Below, in pieces: positions 19,078 through 27,980 of a stretch of 64,000 nucleotides of DNA (the stretch's first letter is position 1; every line of letters starts with the position of its first letter). Both the position numbers and the translations under genes were made by a program. The notes beneath the pieces are model-generated. The model saw nothing but the letters and a program-made list of their open reading frames with translations, ran no database searches and was not told the origin of the DNA. The stretch is from positions 25,516-89,515 of the forward strand of contig NZ_JARWAC010000008.1 in the NCBI RefSeq assembly GCF_029846175.1, read 5' to 3'. This stretch comes from Sphaerisporangium sp. TRM90804. Lineage in GTDB: Bacteria; Actinomycetota; Actinomycetes; Streptosporangiales; Streptosporangiaceae.

Positions 19078-21330
19078 TCACCGGCCGGGAGCCGTGACGC
19101 CGGCGGCGGGCCCCACCGCGAGGCGCCGCTGCTCCTCCTCCACGATCTGGCGCGCCAGCGCCTGCTCCGAGACGTCGATCGCGTCGGGGGTCGACTCCGC
19201 CAGGTCGCTGCGGCGGGCGTAGGCGTCGAACAGCAGCGTCTTCTCGCCGAGGATGTCCAGCATGCGCTGGTCGACGCTGTCGGGCGTCAGCATGCGGTGC
19301 ACCTGCACCTTGCGGGTCTGCCCCATGCGGTGCGCCCGCCCGACGGCCTGGCTCTCCATGGTCGGCTTCACCTGCGGCTCACAGAGGATCACGACGGACG
19401 CCGCCTGCAGGTTGAGGCCCACCCCGCCGGCCTGGATCTGCCCGAGCAGCACGGCGTGGCCGGGGGCCGCGGTGAACTCGTCGACGACCTGCTGGCGTTT
19501 CTCCACGCTGAGCCCGCCGGTGATCGGCCCGTGCACCCGGCGGTGCCCGCCGGGGCCGTGCCCGTCGGCCCGGACGTCGGCCAGGGCGTCGTGGACGGCG
19601 GTCACGACGTCGCGGAAGTAGGAGAAGACCACGACCTTCACACCGGTGGAGGCGGCCTCGTCGACCAGCTCGACGAGGCGCTCCAGCTTGGCCGAGGTCT
19701 TCGGCACGGCGTAGGCGGCGCGGCGCATGGCCATGAAGTTCCCGCGGGTCACCGCCTCGCGGTAGGCGGTCAGGTCGGCGGGGCTGAAGGCCTCCCACTC
19801 GTCCACGTGCACCAGGTCGGGCAGCTCGGTGAGCACGTCCTCCTGGTTGCGGCGCAGGTAGACCGGCGCGACGGCCCTGCGGAACGCCTGCGCGCCCGCG
19901 GCGGCGTCGCTGCCGCGGACGCCGGCGGCGAGGTCGGGCCGCAGGTAGCCGAGCAGGCTGCGGAACTCCTCGACCCGGTTCTCCATCGGGGTGCCGCTCA
20001 TGAACAGGACGCGGTCGGTGCGCCCGCACCACGTGGCGACGGCCTTGGACCGGCGGGCCTCGGGGTTCTTGACGTAGTGCGCCTCGTCGACGACCAGCAT
20101 GCCGAGCGGGACCTCGCCACCGGTCTCCAGCCGGTGCAGGGAGTCGATGGTGGTCACCGCGACGTCGCCCTCGCGCAGCCACGCGGCCAGGGCGGCGGCC
20201 CGTTCGGGGCCGTGCAGCGGGTAGGCCTTCAGGGTGCTGCGGTTCTCGATCTCCCGCGTCCAGTTGATCAGGACGCTGGCCGGGCAGGCGACCAGGAAGT
20301 GGGTGGCCCCGCGCGCCTTGAGGTGGGCGAGGACGGCCACGGCCTGGACGGTCTTGCCGAGGCCCATCTCGTCGCCCAGGATCACCCGCTTCTGCGCGAG
20401 CGCGAAGCGCGCGCCGAACGACTGGTACCCGCGCAGCGACACCCGGCGGTGGGTGTCGTCGAGCTCCTGGGCCCGGACCCTGGTGGAGACCTCCTCGGGC
20501 AGGAAGCCCTCGGCGGCGACGTGGTCGGGCTCCAGGGCGGCCAGCTCGGCGAGCAGGTTGTAGTACTCGGCCGCGCGCAGCTCGAAGTCGACCCACGCCT
20601 CGATGCCGGACGCCGGCGGGCGGAGCAGGTCGACGGAGGCCTGGTTGAGCAGCAGCCGCGTGCCCGACGCGCTCGCCGCCGTGAGCGTCCCGGCCAGCCC
20701 GGCGATCGCCGTCCGCGCCCGGTGGCGGCCCTTGTGCCCCGCGAGCAGCATGCGCAGCCGCCCCCGGGCCGGCTGCGCGGCGGGCAGCAGGGCCGCCAGC
20801 TCGCCCGCGAGGTGCCGCGCGGCGGCGCAGGCGCGCGGCAGGTCGGGGCCGGCGGCGACCAGCCGGTACAGCGCGATGAGCAGGGCCGTGGTCTCGGGGT
20901 CCTGCCGCTCGGCGTCGACGCGGACGCTGACGGTCTCCTCCGCGGCCTGGGCGATCTGCCGGGCGGCGGCGTGCACCTGGCCGGCGGTGCGGGCCCCGAT
21001 GCCGGGCAGCAGCTGCAGCGCGTACGGCGTGGCGTCCAGGACGCGCAGGACGGTCGTGTAGCCGCCCTCCTGCAGGGCGCCGAGGCGCAGCCTGCCGCCG
21101 GTGACGTCCTTCAGGCGCGCGACGGGGATCTCGGCGAGCTCCGCGCGCGCCGATCGCGCCCGCACGGCCGACAGCGCCTGATGGACCTCGGCGCGGGCGC
21201 GGGCGTCGTCGGCGAGCAGCGTGCGGGCGGCGGCGAACAGGTGCTCCGCCGCCGCCAGGAGCGCTCTGACCTCCCGGGGCGCGGGCAGCCCTGAACCCGC
21301 CGCCTCGACGTCTCTGCCGACCGTGTCCAA
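19078..21330 (-). CDS. SNF2-family DEAD/DEAH helicase-like ATPase
   Basis: The protein is 750 aa; the start is TTG at 21328-21330 (uncertain). The N-terminal about 250 residues are helical with a helix-hairpin-helix (LQLLPGIGARTAGQVHAAAR, about 110-130). The SNF2 motor follows: motif I GDEMGLGKT, motif Ia FLVACPASVLINWTRE, motif II DEAH (LVVDEAHYVKN), motif III MSGTPMENR, and in the second lobe GQIQAGGVGLNLQAASVVIL and QAVGRAHRMGQTRKVQVHRM. Such proteins translocate on double-stranded DNA; bacterial members act in repair, transcription recycling or defence. No nuclease or methylase partner is adjacent, so a defence role is not supported. Confidence 0.9.
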   Translation of the reverse strand: MDTVGRDVEAAGSGLPAPREVRALLAAAEHLFAAARTLLADDARARAEVHQALSAVRARSARAELAEIPVARLKDVTGGRLRLGALQEGGYTTVLRVLDATPYALQLLPGIGARTAGQVHAAARQIAQAAEETVSVRVDAERQDPETTALLIALYRLVAAGPDLPRACAAARHLAGELAALLPAAQPARGRLRMLLAGHKGRHRARTAIAGLAGTLTAASASGTRLLLNQASVDLLRPPASGIEAWVDFELRAAEYYNLLAELAALEPDHVAAEGFLPEEVSTRVRAQELDDTHRRVSLRGYQSFGARFALAQKRVILGDEMGLGKTVQAVAVLAHLKARGATHFLVACPASVLINWTREIENRSTLKAYPLHGPERAAALAAWLREGDVAVTTIDSLHRLETGGEVPLGMLVVDEAHYVKNPEARRSKAVATWCGRTDRVLFMSGTPMENRVEEFRSLLGYLRPDLAAGVRGSDAAAGAQAFRRAVAPVYLRRNQEDVLTELPDLVHVDEWEAFSPADLTAYREAVTRGNFMAMRRAAYAVPKTSAKLERLVELVDEAASTGVKVVVFSYFRDVVTAVHDALADVRADGHGPGGHRRVHGPITGGLSVEKRQQVVDEFTAAPGHAVLLGQIQAGGVGLNLQAASVVILCEPQVKPTMESQAVGRAHRMGQTRKVQVHRMLTPDSVDQRMLDILGEKTLLFDAYARRSDLAESTPDAIDVSEQALARQIVEEEQRRLAVGPAAGVTAPGR

Positions 21331-21471
21331 GCCCTTCGCCTTCCCGCCGCGGCCCGGAATACACGGGTTACCGTCGCGGTCCGCGCGGCGGTTGTCAACG
21401 GGGGGTGCGGCGGGGGTCTGGGAGGCCGCGGGGCCGGCGTCGTCCGGCCCCGCGTCGCGCCGGCCGGCCGC

Positions 21472-21990
21472 TCAGTCGCCCGGCGCGCCGGCGGCCGATG
21501 CCGTCATGGCGGGGACGAGGCGGTAGTCGCGCTGGAAGACGAGGTTGTGCAGGTCGGCCGTGACGATGGCGCGCATTGCGGGCAGCACCTCCGCCGCCTG
21601 CTCCTCGGTGAAGACGTTGAGCGGCCAGTCGTGGACGGTCGCGCCGCGCAGGTGCGGATGGTGGAACCCGGCCCCGTAGAACGCGCGGATGGTGACCGGG
21701 TCGACGTCCGCGGCGCGCTGCTCGGGCCACCAGAGCGTCCACCGCGCCTCCACGCCGCCGTCGGCCGACCGCCGCAGGCCTTCGGCCTCGACGCGGCCCG
21801 TCCCGAGCAGCAGGTGGGTGTCGATCTCGTCGAGCGCCTGCCGCGCGTAGGGGTCGAGCAGCTCGACGGCGGCGGCGAAGAGGCGTTCCTTGTCGTCGCG
21901 GGACTGCGCCCCGCCGTGCGAGTGGTCCCGCAGGTCGGCGAAGTGCCGCAGCAGCGCTCCGACGTGTGCGGGCTGGTCGGTCGCACCCAT
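21472..21990 (-). CDS. Hypothetical protein
   Basis: The protein is 172 aa. The ATG at 21988-21990 has AGGAGG at the ideal distance, so the start is firm. It is soluble, acidic and His/Trp-containing (HFADLRDHSHGGAQSRDDKE; GVEARWTLWWPEQRAADVDP; ATVHDWPLNVFTEEQAAEVL). There are no membrane segments and no motif that I recognise. It is divergent from the carboxypeptidase gene, with about 150 bp of promoter DNA between them. Function unknown. Confidence 0.7.
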   Translation of the reverse strand: MGATDQPAHVGALLRHFADLRDHSHGGAQSRDDKERLFAAAVELLDPYARQALDEIDTHLLLGTGRVEAEGLRRSADGGVEARWTLWWPEQRAADVDPVTIRAFYGAGFHHPHLRGATVHDWPLNVFTEEQAAEVLPAMRAIVTADLHNLVFQRDYRLVPAMTASAAGAPGD

Positions 21991-22141
21991 GGGACCTCCT
22001 GTGTTCGCGCTCGCCCGGACGCCGTGACGTTCCGGGCAAGGGCTGTCCTTCCCCGTACGCACCGGTACTTCTGCCGCCCTGAACCAGGTTTTCACCCCGA
22101 TATAGAGGTAAAAAACGGGCGTGCGGCTTAGGATCCGGCCC

Positions 22142-23161
22142 GTGACCATGGTGACTGGATTCAGGGGGAAATGGCGGTCGGTCGCGTACACGGGCGCGAT
22201 CGTCCTTGCGGCGACGCTCCCCGGCGCGGTGCCCGCCCACGCCCTGACAGCACCCGCCGAGGGCGTGCGGTCCCTTCCGCCTCAGCCCTCGCCCGCCACC
22301 CCGGCTGCGTCCGGCGCGTTCGCGACCTTCCCCGCCCCCCTCCCGTTCCCGCCGGTCACCCCGGCGGCGGGCCGCACCGCGTCCGAGCTCCTGGCGGCGC
22401 CGCCCACCGTCTCCGCGCGGACGGCCTACCTGGTCGACGTCTCGCCGGACAGGGCGAGGAGGGTGCTGTACAGCAAGCGGGCCTCGGCACGGGTGCCGGT
22501 GGCGAGCCTCAACAAGGTCATGACCGCCTACGTCGTGCTGCGCGAGGCCGAGCTGAGCGACACCGTCAGGGTGTCGGCGGCGGACGTGCGCCACGCGGCC
22601 TCGAAGAACGCCACGCACGCCTCCCTGCGCGCCGGTGAGCGGCTGACCGTCAAGGAGCTGCTCTACGCGCTGATGCTGCCGTCCGGCGCCGACGCCTCCC
22701 ACGCCCTCGCCGGGCGTTACGGCCCGGGAGAGAAGCGCTTCGTCGCCAAGATGAACGCGGCGGCGCGTGAGCTCGGCCTGACGAACACCCGCTACACCAC
22801 CTCCGACGGCCTCACCTCGGGGGCGGCCGGGTGGTCCACGGCCGCCGACCAGGTGCGGCTGGCCCGGATCGCGCTGGCCGACCCCGCCCTGCGCGCGATC
22901 GCCGGCGCCGAACGCCGGATGGTCGCCCGCACGGCGGCACACCGGGCCCACGTGTGGCTCAACTCCAACGAGCTGATCGGCACCGTGCCCGGCGTGATCG
23001 GCGTCAAGACCGGCTACACCCGCGCGGCCGGCGCCTGCCTGCTGTTCGCCACCGAGCGCGGCGGGCGCCTGCTGATCGGCGCGGTCCTCGGCGACACCAC
23101 ACGCGCCCGCCGCTTCGTGACCGCCCGCCGGCTGCTGACCTGGGCCGGGGGCGCCGTCTGA
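22142..23161 (+). CDS. D-alanyl-D-alanine carboxypeptidase (peptidase S11)
   Basis: The protein is 339 aa; the GTG at 22142 follows AGGA by nine bases. A signal peptide lies at about 1-35 (WRSVAYTGAIVLAATLPGAV). A Pro-rich spacer leads to the S11 domain (about 90-335). Active-site motifs are SLNK (Ser122, Lys125), SGA (Ser181) in place of the usual SGN, and KTG (Lys289). The enzyme trims the terminal D-Ala of peptidoglycan stem peptides outside the membrane. The SGA variant is also known in actinobacterial S11 enzymes. No C-terminal membrane anchor is visible, so it may be released. Confidence 0.92.
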   Translation: MTMVTGFRGKWRSVAYTGAIVLAATLPGAVPAHALTAPAEGVRSLPPQPSPATPAASGAFATFPAPLPFPPVTPAAGRTASELLAAPPTVSARTAYLVDVSPDRARRVLYSKRASARVPVASLNKVMTAYVVLREAELSDTVRVSAADVRHAASKNATHASLRAGERLTVKELLYALMLPSGADASHALAGRYGPGEKRFVAKMNAAARELGLTNTRYTTSDGLTSGAAGWSTAADQVRLARIALADPALRAIAGAERRMVARTAAHRAHVWLNSNELIGTVPGVIGVKTGYTRAAGACLLFATERGGRLLIGAVLGDTTRARRFVTARRLLTWAGGAV

Positions 23162-23282
23162 CGGCCCCGGGGCGGCCCGGGAACGGCTTCGCGGCCGGGC
23201 ACGGGCCGTCTCGGCGCAGCCGGGGACGGCCCTCGGCCAGGGGGTCTCGGCCGGTGCGTTTCGGCCGCGAGAGCCGCCTCGG

Positions 23283-23831
23283 TCAGGGACGGGCCATCGC
23301 GTCGAGCGTCTCCTGCATGTGCTTGAGCAGCTCGCCCTTGCGCACCTCGAGGATGAGCTCGGCGATCTCGGCGTTGTCCTCGATCATGTCGCGAAGGCCG
23401 GTCCTGCCGGGGCCGTGGACGAAGCTGTGGCGCACCAGCGTGCGGTCGGGGGTGTCGCCGGGCTCTAGGTCGTAGCGCCAGGTGGACCCGGGGCGCTCGG
23501 GGTCGTCGGCGGGGTCGAGCACCACCCAGGCGAAGGTGCTGGGGCGGACGGCCTCGGTGACCATGCACGTCACCGTCCAGACCCGGCCCTCGCGGCGGTT
23601 GCGCCCCTCGAAGCGCGTCCCCGGCTTCAGCTCCGGCTCGGCGCCGCTCACCCAGGCGCCGTGCTCGCACTCGGGGCTCCACTCGCCGATGCGCGGCACC
23701 GACGTGATGAGATCCCACAGCCGCTCGCGCGGCACGTCGACATGGGTCTCCAGCTCGACACGCGTTCCGGTGATGCCGTAGTCCTCCACGCCGACCTCCG
23801 CGCGATCGTGATCCTCCGGTGGTGCCTCCAT
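23283..23831 (-). CDS. SRPBCC (START-like) family protein
   Basis: The protein is 182 aa. The ATG at 23829-23831 is chosen; the GTG 15 codons inside is an alternative. The fold is typical of polyketide-cyclase/dehydrase-type SRPBCC proteins: ETHVDVPRERLWDLITSVPR, GEWSPECEHGAWVSG, KPGTRFEGRNRREGRVWTVT, WRYDLEPGDTPDRTLVRHSF, and a long final helix (AEIAELILEVRKGELLKHMQ). These bind hydrophobic ligands; the substrate here is unknown. It stands alone. Confidence 0.85.
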   Translation of the reverse strand: MEAPPEDHDRAEVGVEDYGITGTRVELETHVDVPRERLWDLITSVPRIGEWSPECEHGAWVSGAEPELKPGTRFEGRNRREGRVWTVTCMVTEAVRPSTFAWVVLDPADDPERPGSTWRYDLEPGDTPDRTLVRHSFVHGPGRTGLRDMIEDNAEIAELILEVRKGELLKHMQETLDAMARP

Positions 23832-24096
23832 TCTCGACCGGCGCACGCGTTCGGCAACAGGCGTGCCGGCGGACTGGGGGTGAAACGGTCCATTGCGGGG
23901 GGAGCCGCGCCGGGCCCGCGTCTTGCCGGGGCGGTGAGGGGGGCGCGGGAAGGCCGCCGTGACAGATCTGGGTGTGGGCATTCTCCGAGATTTACGTGTC
24001 GCGTCACCCTTCCGCCCGCGGCGTGATCACCGGCGCGGGTTACCTGTCCCGGGGGCCTCGCGCCCCGCCTCTCGTCGCCGTCCCGAAGGAGAACAC

Positions 24097-27000
24097 GTGG
24101 TGCGCCGCGCCATCGTCATCGCGCTCGCCGTCCCGGGGATACTGCTCGGCGGGGCCGTTCCGGCGCTCGCCGAGCCGCCGGGCGATCCGGTGCCCGTCGC
24201 CGGGCCGTTCCAGCCCGGGGAGGGGCGGTTCGCCGCCCCGTCGTCCAAGGTGTCGGAGCCGCTGCTGATGAGCGGCGCCGCCGAACCGGTGCCGTACATC
24301 GAGACCGCCCGGCGCACCCGCCCCGTCGCGCCGGGGACCACCCTCACCTCCTTCGACCGGCTGGACGCCAAGGGGTGGCTGCGCGCCGACCTGCTGAAGG
24401 TCGACCTGGCGGACGACGGGGTGCGCGCCGGCTACCTCTCGCCCGAGCGGGTGGCCGCCGTCGAGCCGCTGTCGAGGCAGGCCGAGCGGGCCGGGGCGAT
24501 CGCCGGCGTGAACGGCGACTTCTTCGACATCAACAACACCGGCGCGGCGCTGGGCGCGGGCGTGGACGACGGCGTGCTGGTCAAGTCGGCGGTGCCCGGC
24601 TGGACGGGCCCGACGGCGGGGCTGGACACCGGCGGCCTCGGCCAGGTCACGCGGGTGCTGCTGGACGGGCGGGTGACGCTGCCGGGCGGTCGCACCCAGC
24701 CCCTGGACCAGCTCAACGCCCACTTCGTCGAGAAGGACGGCTTGGGCGCGTTCACCGCACTGTGGGGCACGGCCTCACGCGCCCGGGTCGCCGCGGACGG
24801 CGCCCAGCGGGTCGCCGAGGCGCTGGTCGTGGACGGCGAGGTGGTCTCGGTCAGCGACACGCTGGGCGCCGGCGACATCCCGGCCGACGGGTTCGTGCTG
24901 GTCGGCAGGGAGGCGGGCGGCGACCTCCTGCGCACGCTCAAGCCCGGCGACGCCGTGGGGCTGACCTACAGGCCCCGGGCCGAGAGCGGCAGGACGCCCG
25001 CGTTCGCCGTCGGCGGCAACCAGGCGCTCATCGAGGACGGCCGCGTCCTCCCGCTCACCGACCCCGCCGCCCATCCCCGCACGGCCGCGGGCTTCTCCGA
25101 GGACCGCCGGACGATGTACCTGCTGACCGTGGACGGCCGTCAGGTGGACAGCCGCGGCGTCACCATGCTGGAGCTGGCCGAGCTGATGCGCGAGGCCGGG
25201 GCGCACGACGCGCTCAACCTGGACGGCGGCGGCTCCTCCACCATGCTCGCCCGCGAGCCCGGCCAGGCCCGCGGCACGGTCGAGAACCAGCCGTCCGACG
25301 GCGCCGAGCGGCACACGCCCAACGGCATCGGCCTGTTCGCGGCACGGGGCAGCGGGAGGCTGAAGGGCTTCTGGGTGGAGACCGCCGCCGACCCGGCGGC
25401 CGCGCCCGGCGTCGGTCCCACGCGCGGCGGCAGGCCCGACCGCGTGTTCACCGGCCTTACCCGCAAGCTGGTCGCCCGGGGCTACGACGAGACCTACGGC
25501 CCGGCCGAGGGCGCCCCGCGGTGGCACTCGACGGGCCCCGCGGGCACGGTCGACGAGGCGGGCGTGTTCCGCGGGCGGGTCGCCGGCGACGTCACCGTGA
25601 AGGCATCCAGGGGGACGGCCCGCGGCGAGATCAAGCTCACCGTGCTCGACCGCCTCACCCGGCTCGGCGCCACCGCCGACCGGGTCACGATCGCCTCGCC
25701 GGAGGCCACCGGCCGGTTCGGCGTCGTCGGCTTCGACCGGGACGGCTTCACCGCCCCGGTCGAGCCCTCCGACGTCAAGCTGACCTACGACACCTCGGCC
25801 TTCGCCATCGCGGCCGGGCCGGACGGCGACTTCGTGGTCACGCCGCGCAAGTCGTACGGCTCCGCGCTGGTCACCGCCGAGGTGGCCGGGGTGCGCACCG
25901 CCGTGCCGGTGAGCGTCGGCCTGGAGAGCAGGACCGTGGCCGGCTTCGAGGACGGCGCCCGGTGGCGGTTCGGCACCGCGCGCGCCGGCGGCGCCGTCGA
26001 GCCGGTCGCCGAGGGGCACACCGGGCCCGGACTGCGGCTGTCGTACGACTTCACCCGGTCGACCGCGACCCGCACCGCCTACGCCTACCCGCCGGAGCCG
26101 ATCACGATCGAAGGACAGCCGCAGGCCCTCGGCGCCTGGGTGTACGGCCACGGCAAGGGCGAGTGGACGGCCTTCACGGTGACGGACGCGGCCGGCCAGT
26201 CGTTCTCGGTCTACGGCCCCTACATCACCTGGGAGGGCTGGAAGCGCCTGGAGGTGGCGGTCCCCGCCTCCGTCGCCTACCCGATCCAGGTCACCCGGTT
26301 CTACACCATCGAGACGGGCGCCGACCGGCGATACACCGGCGAGGTGATCATCGACGACGTCACCGCCGAGCTGCCGCCCTCGGTGCAGACGCCGCCCGCC
26401 CCGGCGCCGGAGCCGGACCCGCTCGTGGTGCGCGACGGCACCGTGGACGGGCGGAAGTGGCGGTTCGCGGTGGTGTCCGACGCCCAGTTCGTGGCCCAGG
26501 ACCCCGACAGCGTCTGGGTACAGCGGGCCCGCCGCACCCTGCGCGAGGCGGTCGCGGCCAAGCCCGACTTCCTGGTGGTCAACGGCGACTGGGTGGACAC
26601 CGGATACCCGGCAGACCTGGCCCTGGCAAAGAAGATCTTCGACGAGGAGATCGGCGACCGGCTGCCGTACTACTACGTGCCCGGCAACCACGAGATCTAC
26701 GGCACCGGCTCGATCGACGGCTTCACCCGGGTGTTCGGCCCCGCCTCGCGGACCTTCGACCACAAGGGCACCCGCTTCGTCCTGCTCGACTCCTCCACCG
26801 GCTCCTACCGCACCGGATCGTTCGACCAGATCCGCATGCTGCGCGCCGCTCTCGACGGGGCGGCGGAGGATGACACGATCAACTCGGTGACGGTGTTCGC
26901 GCACCACCCGCCGCGCGACCCCCTGCCCGCCAAGAACAGTCAGCTCGGCGACCGCAAGGAGGCCGCGCTCGTCGAGGAGTGGCTCGGCGGGTTCCGCGAG

Positions 27001-27558
27001 CGCTCCGGCAAGGGCGCGGCGTACGTGGGCTCGCACGTGGGGGTCTTCGACGCCGGGCGGGTGGACGGCGTGCCGTACTTCGTCAACGGCAACGCGGGCA
27101 AGGCGCCCGCCGCGCCGCGCGGCGGGTTCAACGGCTGGACGCTGTTCGGCGTGGACCCGCTGAGCAGGGCGGAGATCGAGATCACCCGCCGCCTGCCGTT
27201 CCTGCGGTCGCCCGGGTGGCTGTACGCGGAGGTCCGGCCGCACGTGGACGAGCTGGCCGTCGAGGCGCCCGGGCGGGTCGCCGCCGGGGAGACGGCGCTG
27301 GTGCGGGCGTCGGTCACCCAGCACGGCCGCACGCTGCCGCTGGCCTACCCGATGAGCGCCGACTGGAGCGCGTCGCCGAACGTGCGCGTCGGCGACCGCG
27401 CGGGTCTGCGCGCCCACCACGTGGCGTGGTTCGACGCGGAGACCGGCGAGCTGCACGCGCGGCGGGCCGGCACGGTCACGCTGGCGGTGACCGTCAACGG
27501 CGTGACCCGGCGGGCGACGGTCGAGCTGATCGCGGAGGCCGCCGCCAAGGCCTCCTGA
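24097..27558 (+). CDS. Secreted phosphodiester glycosidase (NAGPA) - metallophosphoesterase fusion
   Basis: The protein is 1153 aa. The GTG at 24097 has AAGGAG five bases upstream. A signal peptide occupies about 1-25 (AIVIALAVPGILLGGAVPAL-AEP). The NAGPA-like domain is at about 110-410: AGAIAGVNGDFFDINNTGAA, VGGNQALIEDGRVLPLT, and the signature DALNLDGGGSSTM. Ig-like and carbohydrate-binding-like segments follow, to about 780. A calcineurin-type phosphoesterase lies at about 785-990, with AVVSDAQF, VVNGDWVD, PGNHEIYG, FAHHPP and YVGSHVGVF as its metal ligands. A last Ig-like domain closes the protein. NAGPA domains remove sugars from phosphodiesters, so the pair suggests stepwise attack on extracellular glycophospho-polymers (inference). 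Confidence 0.9.
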   Translation: MVRRAIVIALAVPGILLGGAVPALAEPPGDPVPVAGPFQPGEGRFAAPSSKVSEPLLMSGAAEPVPYIETARRTRPVAPGTTLTSFDRLDAKGWLRADLLKVDLADDGVRAGYLSPERVAAVEPLSRQAERAGAIAGVNGDFFDINNTGAALGAGVDDGVLVKSAVPGWTGPTAGLDTGGLGQVTRVLLDGRVTLPGGRTQPLDQLNAHFVEKDGLGAFTALWGTASRARVAADGAQRVAEALVVDGEVVSVSDTLGAGDIPADGFVLVGREAGGDLLRTLKPGDAVGLTYRPRAESGRTPAFAVGGNQALIEDGRVLPLTDPAAHPRTAAGFSEDRRTMYLLTVDGRQVDSRGVTMLELAELMREAGAHDALNLDGGGSSTMLAREPGQARGTVENQPSDGAERHTPNGIGLFAARGSGRLKGFWVETAADPAAAPGVGPTRGGRPDRVFTGLTRKLVARGYDETYGPAEGAPRWHSTGPAGTVDEAGVFRGRVAGDVTVKASRGTARGEIKLTVLDRLTRLGATADRVTIASPEATGRFGVVGFDRDGFTAPVEPSDVKLTYDTSAFAIAAGPDGDFVVTPRKSYGSALVTAEVAGVRTAVPVSVGLESRTVAGFEDGARWRFGTARAGGAVEPVAEGHTGPGLRLSYDFTRSTATRTAYAYPPEPITIEGQPQALGAWVYGHGKGEWTAFTVTDAAGQSFSVYGPYITWEGWKRLEVAVPASVAYPIQVTRFYTIETGADRRYTGEVIIDDVTAELPPSVQTPPAPAPEPDPLVVRDGTVDGRKWRFAVVSDAQFVAQDPDSVWVQRARRTLREAVAAKPDFLVVNGDWVDTGYPADLALAKKIFDEEIGDRLPYYYVPGNHEIYGTGSIDGFTRVFGPASRTFDHKGTRFVLLDSSTGSYRTGSFDQIRMLRAALDGAAEDDTINSVTVFAHHPPRDPLPAKNSQLGDRKEAALVEEWLGGFRERSGKGAAYVGSHVGVFDAGRVDGVPYFVNGNAGKAPAAPRGGFNGWTLFGVDPLSRAEIEITRRLPFLRSPGWLYAEVRPHVDELAVEAPGRVAAGETALVRASVTQHGRTLPLAYPMSADWSASPNVRVGDRAGLRAHHVAWFDAETGELHARRAGTVTLAVTVNGVTRRATVELIAEAAAKAS

Positions 27559-27571
27559 CCCGAACGCGCGA

Positions 27572-27596
27572 GCGCGGCGCCCCCCGGGCGCCGCGC
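27572..27596. terminator. Bidirectional terminator after the NAGPA gene
   Basis: An 11-bp stem has arms GCGCGGCGCCC (27572-27582) and GGGCGCCGCGC (27586-27596) with loop CCC, between two convergent genes. Confidence 0.65.
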
Positions 27597-27613
27597 CTCA
27601 CCGCCGGCGGTGG

Positions 27614-27916
27614 TCAGTCGTCGTCATCGTCGCCGGTGTACGCGTCCAGGAGCTCTCGGCGCAGCAGGTCGGTGCGGACCATGAGCGCGCCGAGGAGCTC
27701 CTCGTCGTTCAGCCCGTCGGTGCGCCGGAAGGCCCACGAGGAGCGGCCCTCCTCGTCGAAGCACTTGACCAGGACGATGGCGCCCAGCGCGGTCCAGCCT
27801 TCGGGGAGCGGAGACACCGTGAGGCCGGTCAGGGCCTCCCCTATGGGGACGTAGTCGTCGTCTTCCACCGTGATCTCCCCCAGGGGCCGCTTGATCGATG
27901 GGGGGAATCCTGCCAT
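27614..27916 (-). CDS. Small acidic hypothetical protein
   Basis: The protein is 100 aa. The ATG at 27914-27916 gives MAGFPPSIKRPLGEITVEDD. It is soluble, with PLPEGWTALGAIVLVKCFDE and SSWAFRRTDGLNDEELLGAL and a C-terminal Asp run (GDDDDD). Similar 90-110 aa proteins of unknown function occur in actinomycetes and look structural or regulatory. The ribosome site is weak. It lies 64 bp downstream of the MFS gene on the same strand. Confidence 0.6.
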   Translation of the reverse strand: MAGFPPSIKRPLGEITVEDDDYVPIGEALTGLTVSPLPEGWTALGAIVLVKCFDEEGRSSWAFRRTDGLNDEELLGALMVRTDLLRRELLDAYTGDDDDD

Positions 27917-27980
27917 GCCGGGCCGTGGCTCCTCGACGAACCGGACGCCCGCCCGCCCGCGTCCCGGCCCGGCGCGGGGA

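Noticed and set aside
19297..21294. Long plus-strand frame opposite the SNF2 helicase
   Set aside because: Shadow frame; the helicase carries all SNF2 motifs on the other strand.
19078..21330. SNF2 helicase as part of a DISARM- or Zorya-like defence system
   Set aside because: No methyltransferase, nuclease, phospholipase D or motor partner is adjacent; the neighbours are unrelated single genes.
24775..27456. 893-codon minus-strand frame opposite the NAGPA gene
   Set aside because: Shadow frame with repetitive Arg/Val/Gly composition and no domain.
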